This document shows positions 22,290 to 34,500 of a stretch of 64,000 nucleotides of DNA, one piece after another. Numbering within the stretch: position 1 is the first letter of the stretch; each line of letters begins with the position of its first letter. The position numbers and the translations under genes were made by a program. Source of the stretch: Cheilinus undulatus (taxonomy: Eukaryota; Chordata; Actinopteri; Labriformes; Labridae); contig NC_054872.1 in assembly GCF_018320785.1 (NCBI RefSeq), positions 25,736,541 to 25,800,540 of the forward strand, written 5' to 3'. The notes under the pieces were generated by a model, which was given only the letters and a program-made list of their open reading frames with translations, did not search any database and was not told where the DNA came from.

Positions 22290-24610
22290 AATGTGAGATC
22301 ACTTTCAAATAAGACCTTTTTATTGAATGACTTCATTTCCAGTGCTCAGTATGACTTTTTCCTTCTCACTGAAACCTGGCTAAAGACAGGCGATCAGGCT
22401 CTGTTACTTGAACTATGCCCCACCTAGCTACACTTATTTTAGTTCCCCTTGTTCCACTGGCCGTGGTGAAGGCCTTGCTGCAGTTATTAAAAAAAACACT
22501 TTAAATGTCGCCAAATTGCTTTTAAATGTTTACCATCCTTTGAAACTCCTCTGTTTTTTATCTGCAGCCCTTTGGCAGTTTTATATATATATTCTGTTAT
22601 CACCCCCCTCATCCTGATGCAAATTTCTTATCTGAATTCGCTGATTTTGTCTTTCATTGTCGGGAATTATAGCAAAGTGATTTCAGCTGGTGATTTTAAA
22701 CATCCATGTTGTTGACTCCTCAAACAAATTTGCTAATGAATTTTTAAGCATCACTAAATCTTTTAACCTTGTTCAGCACGTGTCTGGGCCAACTTATAAA
22801 CACGGCCACACATTGGACCTTGTTTTTACTAGGTCTTAATGCCAACTCCTGTATCCAAAAGGATGCCATTTTATCAGACCACTGCCCCATTTTATTTAAT
22901 GCCCTCCTGCCCAGACTTTATACTCCTTTCTGTACACCTCACCTTTCCTTCCGCCTCATAAACCCAACCGTTATAAACACAACACAATTTTTCAATGACT
23001 TTGCAGCTGCCCATGCTTTAGCTGCCTCAAAACACCCTCTGCAATCATGAATCCAGACACTATGTTGTCTTTTTTCACCTCCACTTGCTCATCTATCTTG
23101 AACACCATTGCTCCTCTAACAACCAGGAAACCAAATCCCAAACCTCAGCCTTGGCCCAATGAAACAACCTGTGCCCTATGACAAAACTGCAGAAAAGCAG
23201 AGAGGAAATGGAAAAAAAGATCAAATCCAAATCTTCTATAATCTGCTCGAATGCTAAGTTGACAACATATGTTGAACCTATGAAAACAACAAAGATGGAC
23301 AGTCAAGGACACCTCTGAGAGAAAGAATGGGAAATTTCCATCAAGAAAAACACAAAAAAGGTGAAAGAGAAGACCTCAGTCTCAACTACAACTCCTGGCT
23401 AGCTTAAAAGCTAACAACTGCCAGTAACTGCCACGGAACACTGCCTGATCAATAGGAGACTACTGAATGCTACCTATTGAGATAGCATGGGGCGGCGCAT
23501 ATGAACGCAGTGGCCCGGCACTCCATCTCTAGCAGCAAAACAAAGCCCTACATTTACACCAGAGCTGACAGGGGGCCCACGGAGTTTACATCTTTCCCGA
23601 TGGAGATTATCCAGAGAACCGGGCGCTCGCAGACTGACAGGAGGATGTGGAATCAGCACGACACATTCTGCCAGTGGGGAGGAGGGAGAGACAGCTTTGT
23701 GTGAGAAGGTGGAAGCGGGGCAAACAAGCTGGGCTGCAGGCTAGGCTAAAAGCAGCCCCACACAAACCTGTCATACCAAGCTTCTTTCTCATGGGTGCCT
23801 GCTCCCTCGCCAGCAGGATGGACGATGTGAAGCTGTGGATTTCTAACCACCACTTAGACGACTGTGTTTGCTGCTATAGAGGAGACTGCCAAAAAAAAGA
23901 AGAAAGAAGAAAGAAATTGCTCTTTTAAAAGTTCTTAATGACTTTTAGATCTGAGTGCAGTGTTCAACACAGTTGACCACAACATGCTGATTGCCAGGCT
24001 CAAAGATTGGGTTGGGGTCCAGCGACAAGCTTTAAATCTTTTTAAATCATACCAGGAAAACTGGTGTGGTGAATGTACAGGTCACAACTTGTCCACGAGA
24101 GTATTTTTAGAGTTGCTGGATTGTGTATTTGATGAGTTTGATGAGGGAAAGCCTGAATACTGTCTGCTTACATTGAGTTGGCACAGCAGGTCCGAACTCG
24201 GCAGCGGCCGATCTAAAAACAGCTTGCACCGACATCTAAAGGTAACGAACCTATTACTAAGACTATAGGGATTATGGCAATGGATGAATTTGCTAAAATG
24301 TTGAAGTATCCCTTTAAAGCTTGTTTTAATGATTTATCCTCCTCTTTGACTCCCCTTGTCTGTGGGGCTCCTCAGGGATCTGTTGCAGCGCCCCTCCTGT
24401 TTTCAATGTACAGTATATGCTGCCACTTGGTGCTCTTATAGGAAAATATGGCTTAAATTTTCATTTTTATGCAGATGACTTACAGCTCTACCTCCCACTA
24501 AAAAGCCAAAGCCTACAGTTGATACAATCACTATTCCACTGCCTCGCAGAAATAAAACACTGGCTGTCTCAAAACTTTTTACTCCTAAATGAACAAAAAA
24601 ACTGAAGTAA
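22290..24610 (+). pseudogene. LINE ORF2 (endonuclease and reverse transcriptase) remnant
   Basis: The endonuclease part (about 22290-23050) and the reverse transcriptase parts (about 23945-24060 and 24330-24605) are both recognisable by motif, including the YADD catalytic box near 24470. Stops, frameshifts and two insertions prevent any product. The sequence stops soon after NFLLLNEQK-TEVILF, well before the normal end of the enzyme. Confidence 0.8.
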
Positions 24611-24759
24611 TCCTATTTGCCCTATTTAAACATGCTATATAAATAAAGTACAGTTTACTTACTACTTACTTACTTACTAATTAGGTAAACTGCAACAGGC
24701 CAGTTGCATGACTGGGTATAAAAGGAGTAGTAGAAACACAGAATCCCTCAGAAGTAAAG

Positions 24760-25560
24760 ATGGGCAGAGGTTCACCAATCTGCGACAAACTGGGTTTAAA
24801 AATTGTGGAATAATTAGTAAGGAAAATATTACTTTGAAATTATGAAGACTTTGAATATCCCATCATCTACGGTACATAATATCAAAGGGTGCAGAGAATC
24901 TGAAGAAATCTCTGTGTGCAAGGGACAAGGCTGAAGGTAAATACTGGATGCTTGTGGTCTTTGAGCCCTCAGGCTGTACTGCATTATAAACAGATAGAGA
25001 GACAAATACTTTATTAATCCCAAGTGAAATTCGAGGAAATTTGGTGTTCTGGACTGGAATTCACTGTATGGGCTCAGAAATATTCAGAAATTATCGCTTA
25101 TCACACACAGTTTGCTGTGCCATCCACAAATGCAAGTTCAATCTGTGTAATGCAAGAAAGAAGCCATACTGTATGTGAACACAATCCAGAAATTCTGCCA
25201 ATGTCTCTGGAAAAGCTCATTTAAAATGCACAGAGGCAAAAATGAAAAACTGTTCTGTCGTCAGATGAATCAAAATCGGCCATGTTTTTGAAAACATGGG
25301 TCTCTCGTCGTAGTGTCCGACTAAAGAGGAGAGGAACCATCAAGCTTGTTTTCAGCGCACAGTGCAAAAGCCTCTCTGATGGTATAGGGTTGCATTAGTG
25401 CCTATGGCATGGGTAGCTTGCACATCTGGAAACAGCAACAACTGGCCTCCTCCCTTACCAGACATTTACTGACTTTTTAAAAGAAGAGAGGATACCTCAT
25501 CATGGTAAACCTGGCCCTGCCCCTACTTTTTTAAAGATGTGTTATGATGTTTCTGTTCTA
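24760..25560 (+). pseudogene. Tc1-family transposase remnant
   Basis: ATG at 24760 opens MGRGSPICDKLGLKIVE, then stops and frameshifts follow. Later pieces are recognisable in other frames (for example CTGTTCTGTCGTCAGATGAA at about 25249, the degraded WSDES catalytic block, and GCATTAGTGCCTATGGCATG at about 25393). A short foreign piece with ACTTTATTAATCCCAAGTGA lies at about 24990-25040. The C-terminal third is deleted. Confidence 0.75.
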
Positions 25561-25648
25561 TTGTGAATTTTATGAGATTTACAAATCATTGCATTCTGTT
25601 TTGATTTACATTTTACACAATGTCCCAACTTTTTTGGATTTGAGGTAG

Positions 25649-26451
25649 TTTGCTCCATGCCATACCCTTCATCAACAGGTGTTAGCACATTTATCTTTTA
25701 TTCAAAAGCTTATATATGAATAACTTGAGCTGTGTTTGTCATGTTGACACTGCAAGTTTCAGGTCTTTCTCAGCACTAATCAATTTGAGGGTGATATCAC
25801 AAAGCATTCAGAGTTCATTTAATAGAATAAATGTGAAAAGCTGTTTGTGCTTTGTAAAAGACCCTATGCGAACCCTTTGCCCCTAATGTTATTTTGATAG
25901 ATGCCACAGAATCACAGTGTCCTTTTTATTCTGTACAGCTGCATGACTACAATTTGTATGCAGTGCTGTGCTGTAGGGAGCAGTAACAAAAGTTTCTATG
26001 TTAGTTTATTGTTCATTAATTGTGGTCTACCTACAAACTTGTTTGGCAGTTTGACTGTGTATGGGCTGTTGCTGGCTGGCACGTGTTTCCTACGCACCAG
26101 GTACTTTATGCATGCTTACTCTTTATCTAGTGTTGTCAGAATTAGTACATTTTTTTACTGTGGTGTGGGAGGAGGTAGTGGTGTCATTTTGATTGAAGAA
26201 GAAGAATTTCTGAGATAATTGAATAACATGTTGACTCAATCTATCTTCTTGGTCAAGCTAAAGATTGTTTGCTGTACAGTTAATGTGGCGTTGATTTGGG
26301 GTATGAAGATAACCTGAGACGGTGTGATATGCACAATTGAAAAGTCCAATCAATGCTGTATGTATTTTATCGTTAATAGACTGTCTGCTGTCTGGTCAAA
26401 TTGCTTACTTTTGAGCAACTGTTGTATTAGCTGTGTTATTGGTGAGTTGAC
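25649..26451. other. spacer without recognised gene
   Basis: AT-rich sequence with no family-like open frame and no repeat with clear ends. Confidence 0.4.
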
Positions 26452-27830
26452 TATAGGAGAGAGTGGCTTTAAAGTAAGGCCATCACAGTAATGCCTCCAA
26501 CTTAAGTACATACATATATTTCAGGATGTGGTGCATCCCTGGGAACAATAACTTTGGATCTGAAATAAACTGTTTAAGAAATATAGCTTTCAGAAAAAAA
26601 GTGGTCTCGTGACACAACTTGCCCTCGGTGCGGGGTAAGTTGGGCCTTTGGGAAGAATACGTTGGGGTAAATTGTGCCAGTGATTATTGAAGATTATTGA
26701 AGTAAAACAGAACATTTTAATCTCATAAACTGTAACACTATATAAAAGCAAGACAAATTCAATACAAAATTACTCTTTTAAGTTTTATTTAGATATCACC
26801 ACTCTATTAAACTATTGGCATAAGTAATATTTTCTAGTTTTTGGGAAAACACAAAAACCTAAATACACATTATATGATATTTGTGAATCATTTCATGCCA
26901 AAAGTCTTTGGCAATAGATGCCTGTTGACATACATAGAACGCTGTCTGTCAATTATGTAACATATACGAATAAAGTGATTTAGGCCAATTTTTGAACATC
27001 TCATTGTGACTTTGGCCACTTAAAAACTGAATAAAACTGCTCTTTAATAACATGGTGCAAACTCAAAACTGAAACCAGCGTTAGCTAAATTAAACAAATG
27101 GCAGGTAAATCAAACACTGATGAGCCATGCCTATCTCCTCACTTCTCCAACTGTTCTTGGCCCTTCTTTGTTGGGTTCTAGGTGTGTGGGTCTTGGTGTG
27201 TGGATTTGTTAGGGTGGGTGTGTCGGTGTGTGTCTGGGTGTGTGGGACTGGGTTAGAAGGTGTGTGGCTTAGGGTTTAGGTCTGTTGGTCTTGGATTTGT
27301 GTCTCTGGGTGTGTGCGTCTGCATGTGTAGGTCTGGATTTGTGGGTATTTGGGTCTGGTTGTGTGGGTTACAGGGTTTGGGTGTGTCTGTGGGTCTGGGT
27401 TTGTGGGTGTGCCACTGGCAGAATTTAACCCAGGCCCTTTGGCACAAATCGCCCCAGCCCCACCATTTTGAAAAACTAGCATGATCCAGCAGTTTAGAGC
27501 TAACATCATGCCAACTGTATAGACTCATTGTGTAGCCTACTAAAGCACTAAAACAAGTGTGAATTGTTTTCAAACTTGTCTGTAATTGTTCAGACACAAG
27601 AATCAAAAAACCTTGATCATTGAAATTTTACTTTAAAAGGCAAAAAACAGTTTTTTGAGCTAAAATGTGCTTATCTCTCATGCCATGTGTCTCCCTTTTA
27701 TGCAGAATGAGTAAAATGGATGGTTCTTCAAAAATTTGTGGTCACATGACCAATTTCTTCTATGGTTTTCTAGAAACAAGGGGTGGCACTACTTCCCCGT
27801 TGGCACAAATCACCCCACTCTCCCCTATAG
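26452..27830. mobile_element. DNA transposon with TATAGG(G/A)GAGAGTGG ends
   Basis: The left end is TATAGGAGAGAGTGG at 26452; the right end is the inverse of TATAGGGGAGAGTGGGG, finishing at 27830. Subterminal words GGGGTAAGTTGGGCC (about 26630) and, inverted, GGCACAAATCACCCC (about 27802) support one element. No transposase frame is visible. Inside is a G/T-rich minisatellite. It ends where the GC-rich 5' region of the formin gene begins. Confidence 0.6.
27178..27420. repeat. G/T-rich degenerate minisatellite
   Basis: Imperfect repeats of the type GTGTGGGTCTGGGTTTGTGG over about 240 bp, with strong strand asymmetry (G and T on the + strand). Open frames across it only reflect the repeat composition. 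Confidence 0.75.
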
Positions 27831-27839
27831 GCCTGCTGC

Positions 27840-28390
27840 TCCGCTTGCTGCATACTGCGTCGTATAGCATAGCTGAGTCACTGCCAGCTACACTGCACAA
27901 CTGTTTTTTGTACTTCTCGCCTCCTCCGCTGGAGGCCGCCATTGCGCCTGTTGATTGAGCTTTGTCGGCCGGCTGAAGTCTGGCTGCTATGTGCCCTGGC
28001 AGAGTTAGTGCTGGAGGAGGGAGCCGCTTCCCATCGCTCTCACAGACCAGGCGCCAAGTGTAGCAGTCCTGTCCGCAGTCTGCCTCAGCACATCATATGC
28101 CCGCAATGCCCTTGGGTACAGCCGCCACGCTCATTCCCGAACCTCTCTGACTGACTGTATCTCTAAACCAGGCTCTCTGGATCCGTACTCCACTGTCTGG
28201 AGTCTTCTGCGCTGCGTGAAGCGAATGGAGAAGCCCCAAGGATAACAGAGGGTGCAGGATTGCGCTACTGCAGGAGACCTGCCGGCAGTACGCTGCCCCC
28301 CGTGGGGGTGGGGGGGCTGCCTGTCTGTCAGAGGCTGTGGTGTCGCATCCACTATTTTCATTCTCTCAACTCTTCTTGCATGGATACATC
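27840..28390 (+). promoter_or_regulatory. GC-rich 5' region and probable 5' UTR of the fhod3-like gene
   Basis: Base composition changes sharply from AT-rich to GC-rich, with CpG clusters (for example TCGGCCGGC near 27965, and runs around 28120 and 28270). It leads directly into ATG 28391. This is what a CpG-type promoter with 5' UTR looks like in vertebrates. The transcription start cannot be fixed from sequence. Confidence 0.55.
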
Positions 28391-28555
28391 ATGGCTACGT
28401 TTATATGCAGGGTACAGTTCTTAGATGATACTGATCCTTTTAACAGCACCAATTTTCCTGAGCCCACCAGACCACCGTTGTACACGTTCAGAGAAGATAT
28501 TCCTCTGATCAATCAGATTGCTGGAGTCCACAGGCTGCTTAAAGCCCCACAAAAG
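28391..28555 (+). CDS. fhod3: fhod3-like coding exon 1
   Basis: 55 codons, phase 0. The ATG at 28391 is chosen because it reproduces the family start; the frame is also open further upstream. Donor AAG|GTATGG. Confidence 0.93.
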
Positions 28556-31500
28556 GTATGGACATACTTGTTAAATATCTTTGTTAAAGTTGTGCTCATG
28601 TTGCTTTAAATGGACTTGGTGAAAAGTTAACCCAAGCCAAATGCTACATTAATAATTAGCTTGAGCATGTTGATGGGGTTACTACTAAACAAAGCTAATG
28701 GACCGTTTAGAGAGTCAGTGACTTGAACCAGTTTGCTTAGCTACTGGAGCATCAACATGCCAAATGCAAGCATAATGTTAAACCTTTGCATGATTGTCCA
28801 GAATATTTAGTTTCTAGAGGTGATGTTAAGGAGGACAGGAGCCTTATTATGGCGAGGGGAGGGGGGCATCTGTTAATGTGCAGGTTATCCACAATAATAA
28901 TCCTCTTCAGTTTAACATATTTATTCTTCAGCAGAAACCAGGAAGACCTTTAAAAATTTGTAAAAGTTTTGTGGCAGTTATTTTAAGTAAGAAACAGCAC
29001 GTATAGACAGACAATACAAAGTTTGTTTACCTAAAAGCAGTAGTACACCAGTGCTTAATGGGCTCTTCTTATTTAAAAAATAATGTACAATCTTTCGTTA
29101 AAAGAATACACTTTTTGTGGCATAAGTGTGCAAGTTGTTCTTCAATACTTATGCTAATGTCGCCTCAGACCTTATTAGAGGTGGGGTCAAATGTCCAGTT
29201 GGTCAGCTGTGAAAGGATGGAAGAGGGTAATTCCCTTTCCCAGGTTATTCCAGATCTGGGGAGTTGAATGTGCAACAGTCTGATCTAAAAAAACCCCTTT
29301 AAGATCAAGGTACAAATGTAATATTTTCTTTACATGTTTTTTCATTGTCAACTTACCTTTTTTCAGCATTGCCTATATTAATTCCCTACTGACCTATTAC
29401 ATGTCAGCAGACTCAAGTGCATAGGTTCTCTGCAGATGATGTCACGCAGCAAGGAAGAACACCCCTTGAGGGGCAAGAAGTTATTTCTACACAGAGAAAC
29501 GCTACCAATAATGCCATGTTTTGAGCTGTTTACAACTAAAATAAGCATTCAAAGTATGAAATAAAAACATTTTTAAGTCTAGCTACTTTTGTGCCCCAAA
29601 AGTGGTGAAATATTCAGGCAAAAAATTAAAAAGTTCTTAAAAAGCCAGAGGAAGGCAGTAGGCAGGAATTAAAAAAAGCCTCTGTCTAAAGCCTGGACGA
29701 GCTGCTTGTGTATGATCCGTTTCCACAAAGCAGTCCAGTTTGGTTCAGTACTGTTTTGCCATGTTTAGAACATTAAACCCTGATCTTACCCGTGTTTCCT
29801 AAGCTGAAATTTGTCTCACCAACATCCAGCCTTGCTTGTCGGGACAAGCATTCAGTCTCTTTAAAAAAAGCCAGATCATTTGGCCCAGCTCAGTAGAGCT
29901 GGTTGCTTTTCATTTGGTACAAGTTTGGCCTTTTAACTGTGAATTAGATAACTACAAAGGGTGGAGAAAAGGAAACTGGAACTCAAACGGCTCACAGTGG
30001 CTCACATTAAAGAGCCGATTCATAGCACAGGCTCATTCGTGAACCGCCTATCGTTACTTGGTCGCTTACCCCAAAAGCTTAATTCAGTTGCTAGTACGTC
30101 ACCTTTTCAATTAAAAGCGTGTTTTTGAAAAATGTAGGATTTTTAAAAAATACATGTTATAGGGGCACAGCTAACCACTTAGCTTAGAACAAGACTCCTC
30201 AATACTATTGCCTCCTTTCATCTGGATTTGGCTACATGGTGCTAGATGCTAGGTCTGCAGGACTGAGTAGTTCGTGATATTGATAACCTCAACACTAGGT
30301 AAATTCTTTAAACTGTTTACAAACTGTTTTGTAAAATGTAGGAATCAAACTCAATGTATATGGAAATTTTCTGGTGATAAGTGCAACATAGAGGTCCATC
30401 TAAAGCTGTTTGGTGCAAACTTTGCTTTTCCAACAAACATTCTGGATCACAGACAGCAAACAACCAATTCAAGTTATTTAACAGTTAATGTGAAAGCAAT
30501 GTGGACAGATGTGCTTCCATTGACGGTATTGGGACAACATGCTTGAATTTTTACTTTTTATAAATCTAAATCATGATGCTGTTATTTCTGCAAAATTAAG
30601 ACCTGCTTGTGGCAAGTCAATCAAAAAAGAAATCAGGGTAAACCTGCTATGTAACTTACTATCTGGTGTTACACTGAGATTTACAAGAGCCAGGTGATGA
30701 TTGCTACTCAGGGAATGCTATGGACCAAATAAATGAAGGCACCCATATTGCAGGTGTGGATAAAAGTCATTTAGTACTAATTGCTGCCTGCACTAGAATC
30801 ACTGAGAAATCATCATACATTCCAAGAGGCATCTGTCATTATTGGACAATGGTGGACGTTGACAGATGATGCATTTCAAGATTACTGTTACGTTGGCTGC
30901 AACACATCAGTGTTTAATTCTCTATATGAGATGAGGTGAATTGGTACACAGTGATTTGGTTGCAAAAACTTGGCTTTCCCAAAATCCATTATTGCATTGC
31001 CAGTAATAAGCCACTCAAAATGATGGACTATTCCTCCTTGGTATGCTTAAAGGCCCTTTTTTAGCTTCACAAAGAAAAGCAGTGACCAAACAGTCAACTT
31101 GAACCTCATTTCTGGTTTTCCTTTTAGGTACTTTTGAAGGAAAAACCCAAATAAATGCCTGTTGCAAAATGCTTTAGGAAAGTACAGGGGAGTTTGGGAA
31201 GTTAAAAAGCAGTAAAAAGTTGACAACAAGAGGGGTTTGATTGAACTCGGAGTGACCAGACCATGTTTGGTAGTGTCTTGATGCCACATTTTAGTATCAG
31301 CTCAGCTCATTTGGAACCTCATCAGAGGTGGTACCAAAAAGTGCCAGGTTCCAGGTATAATCCCCAGGAGAAAATAGAAAAGATAACTAAGTAGAGTTGA
31401 GATGAGTCAAGCTGGTACAATGTAGTGGTAAAGCACCAATAGAAGCTTCAGGATGCTGTGGAACACCACAAGTCTGGCTCTCATTTTGAAGTCCACTTAG

Positions 31501-34500
31501 TCCAACCAGCAGGATGGCATGGGAATATTTTTTACACTGTTTGAAGGAGGAGAGGGAAGAATTAAAAAACACAAACAAAGAGCTGATGTGCTTTACACAG
31601 TTGACTGGTCCCAGTTTAGCAACAGCCCAGGAGGATCACAAGCTAGACACAGGGGAGTACCAGCTGTAGGCTCTGCAGCGCTTGATTTGTGAGAATTGGT
31701 CACATGGGTTCTGGTGGTTAACCCTAACTAAGGGGCAGCCCTTTTGCTTTCAATAAAACAATAATTGTCAGGTTGAGGATGACTGTTGACACATTTGCAA
31801 TGACTTTTCTGATTCACACCCTGAGGAGTCTGACAGAGGGACTTTGGTGTGACCCTGTAAATACCTTTGATGACAAACCTGTTGTCTTTGTGCTCTAGCT
31901 GTCTCTATGGTGCAGGTCACTCTGGTATAAATAGCACCCTGCCAACACATGGTGCCGAGGGAGTCAAAACAGCTAGCATATGCTGTCTCTGGGCTGCTCC
32001 TGTCAGTTTCAGTCCGCAGTCTTAAGAGGAGAGATCTGCACAAGTGTGTGGAGTTGTTGTTTATGCGTGTGTGTTTCAGACTGAGTTTTACTTGTGATTG
32101 GACTTCATTTTCTGCTGCTGTAGAGCACACAGTGTCAATTAGGACTAACTGTCTCGTCAACTCTAAACATCAGGAGCAGTCTTGAAAAAAGTTCATGTTT
32201 AATGTCATCGAATATTGACTATGACATCAATATTTGTTTTCCAGCAACCATAGCTAGATCAGAAGAGCAGAAAATCTTATATCAGTGCAGAGTGAGCTGC
32301 AAAATAAATCATCCTTTTTGAGATATGGGTGTTTGCAATAATGACATAAAAGTCAAAGTGATGAATTAGAGAAAATGTTATATATTTTTTATAATAGCAA
32401 ACAGTGATTTCTTATTAAGTCCAACATCAGCTGTAATTTGATGTTGGAAAGTGCCTATAAAAGTGATTTTACCCTTGGATGTTTTACTCTTTTATTGATG
32501 TTATAATTCAATAATGGTTAATGTAATTTGGCTTTTTTGACAAAAAAATGTACAAAAAAATGTTTAAACGTCAAAGTGAATAAAGATCTCTACAAAGCAA
32601 TGTTAAATAACCAAAAATTTGTAATTTAAAATAAGAGACTGCATAAATATTCACCCACTTCAAGTCAGTATTTAGTAGATGCACATTTCGCTGCAATCAC
32701 AGCACTGAGTCTGTGTGGATAGGTCCCAGTTAGACTTGCACATCTGGACACTGCAATTTTACTCAATTTGTCCTTGCAAACGTGCGCAAGCTCTGTCAGG
32801 TTGCATGAGGATTGGGTGTGAACAGCCCTCCAGAACAATCACCTTGTTGTCTTCAAACCATTTGGTGTAGCTTTCACTGTGAGCTTTGGGTCATTGTCTT
32901 GCTGGAAAATAAATCTTCTCCCAAGCCGGCATTGTCATGCAGACTGAATAAGATTGTCCTCCAGTATTTTTTCTATTTTTTTGTTGCATTCATTTTACTG
33001 TTTACCTTTATAAATCTTCCAGGGCTGGCTGCTGAGAGGCATCCTTGCAATATGAGGCTGCCATCACCATGCCACACAGTGGGGATGGTGTTTGTAGAGA
33101 TGATGCAAAAACATAGCATCTTGTCTGATGGCCAAAAAGCACCATCTTGGTCTCATCAGACCAAAGAACTTTCTTCCACTTGACCAAGGAGTCTCCCACG
33201 TGCCTTTTTTGAGAACTGTTGATGAGATTAGTTTTGAGTTTTTCAACAGTGGCTTTCTCTTTGCCACTCTCTCATGAAGCTTTGACTGTTGAAGAACTTG
33301 GGCATAAGTTGTTGTACGTAGAGTAACTCCCATCTTAGCTGTTGTCTCAGTTTGTGAGGAAGGCCTGATCGAGGCAGATTTTCACATGTGCCATATTCTT
33401 TCCATTTCTTGATGATGGATTGAACTGAACTCCAGGGGATGTTTAGTGCCCCAGATTTTTTTTGTATCTGTCCCCTGACTTATACTTTTCAATAACCTTT
33501 TCTCTGAGTTGCTTGGAGTGTTCTTTTGTTTTCATGGTCTGATGGTAGCCAGGAATACTGATTAAATAGTGACTGGACCTTCCAGACACAAGTGTCTGTA
33601 GACTACAGTCACTTGAGACATATTCACCTCACTAAGGTTAACCCTGTTTCAGTAATTGTGAGACTACTAGCACCAATTGGCAGGACCTCTGTAAAATTAG
33701 GTCAGTCACTTTAATATTTTGATATTTAGGCGATCACTAATTTAAGATAGAGGAATGGAAATCAAGTGAAACTGTTGCAATGCTAAATGCAGTGGCAAGA
33801 AATAAGTCCTTAATTCTGCAACAGAGGCAAGAACTTAAATCATTGGAGGCCATTTAGCTCACAGCATCATAGAAAAAGGCTGTTTTACCAAGGTCAGAGC
33901 AAGCTTGAGGGACTTTAAGAAGTAACAAATCAGCAATACAGTCATGTAGCTACCAAGATTTAACTCCAGCAACGCTGAGATGTAAGGGGGAGTTTTCCAT
34001 TGAGGGCTTTACAACTGTTGGAAAAACAATGTTTGTTGATATATCAGAATAGGAGGCTGCACAGCGACTGGTGTCCCAAGGGGCTCAGCAGTTCTCAGCA
34101 AGTGAACAGGCACTCATCCAGCTACCCACCTATTTTCCATACTTGATCAGTATAGGGGTTTGAACCAGCAGCCCTTTAGTTGTGATATTTGCAAATTTAT
34201 TGGACTGTGTGTACTAGTGTCGCTGAAAGCATGTGCTTTTATGTTTTCTAAATTATTGGTTTGTTATGATGCAGCATATCTTACTGCAGTATGGCATACT
34301 TCCCCTGGCCAAGTGTATTGTTTCATTGTGTTGTTAGTTATTACCCACGCCGATGAAATTGGCAGGGGGTTATGTAAAGGGTTCCGTATCTTTGTTCGTT
34401 TCTTTGTTTGTTTGTATCTGTACAAGATAACTTGAGAACGGAAAGTCGGATCTTCACCAAACTTTCAGGGAATATCGGGATAGTGACAGGGAAGAATCGA

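Larger units (their letters stand above)
21480..24675 (+). mobile_element. L2/Rex-like LINE, rearranged and dead
   Basis: A LINE inserted into the Tc1 relic with an 8-bp target duplication, actaatta, at 21472-21479 and 24676-24683. From the left: a + strand frame with SHGLTYVDSFNLFW (about 21660-21705), like the esterase-type ORF1 domain of this clade; an endonuclease start with LSNKTFLLNDFISSAQYDFF and LLTETWLK (about 22300-22385); SGPTYKHGHTLDLVF (about 22780-22835); reverse transcriptase pieces DLSAVFNTVDHNMLIARLKD (about 23950-24010), CGAPQGS (about 24365) and FHFYADDLQLYLP (about 24460-24500); and a 3' end TATATAAATAAAGTACAGTT followed by (ACTT)n. It is broken by stops, by an insertion at 21931-22178, by unassigned sequence at about 23250-23930 and 24065-24320, and by loss of the end of ORF2. 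Confidence 0.85.
21211..25648 (+). mobile_element. Tc1-family relic split by a LINE insertion
   Basis: The left half is about 21211-21479 and the right half resumes at 24684. The left half has the family's terminal and subterminal words (CATATTTATTCACAATCAAC, GATGTTGAAACTGAGACATT, CACATCTCAAAAAAGTAGGG). The right half has ATGGGCAGAGGTTCACCAAT at 24760, TTGTGAATTTTATGAGATTT, and the end motif CCCAACTTTTTTGGA near 25640. The two halves join cleanly once the segment between the two actaatta copies is removed. Confidence 0.85.

Noticed and set aside
27253-27606. Pro/Thr/Asn-rich - strand frame
   Set aside because: It is a translation of the G/T-rich minisatellite.
28337-28390. Upstream extension of the fhod3-like first exon frame
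   Set aside because: The frame is open but has no ATG between 28337 and 28391, and family proteins begin MAT-, matching ATG 28391.
31768-32160. 130-codon - strand frame in fhod3-like intron 1
   Set aside because: No recognisable motif, no splice context and no sign of coding composition; likely chance.
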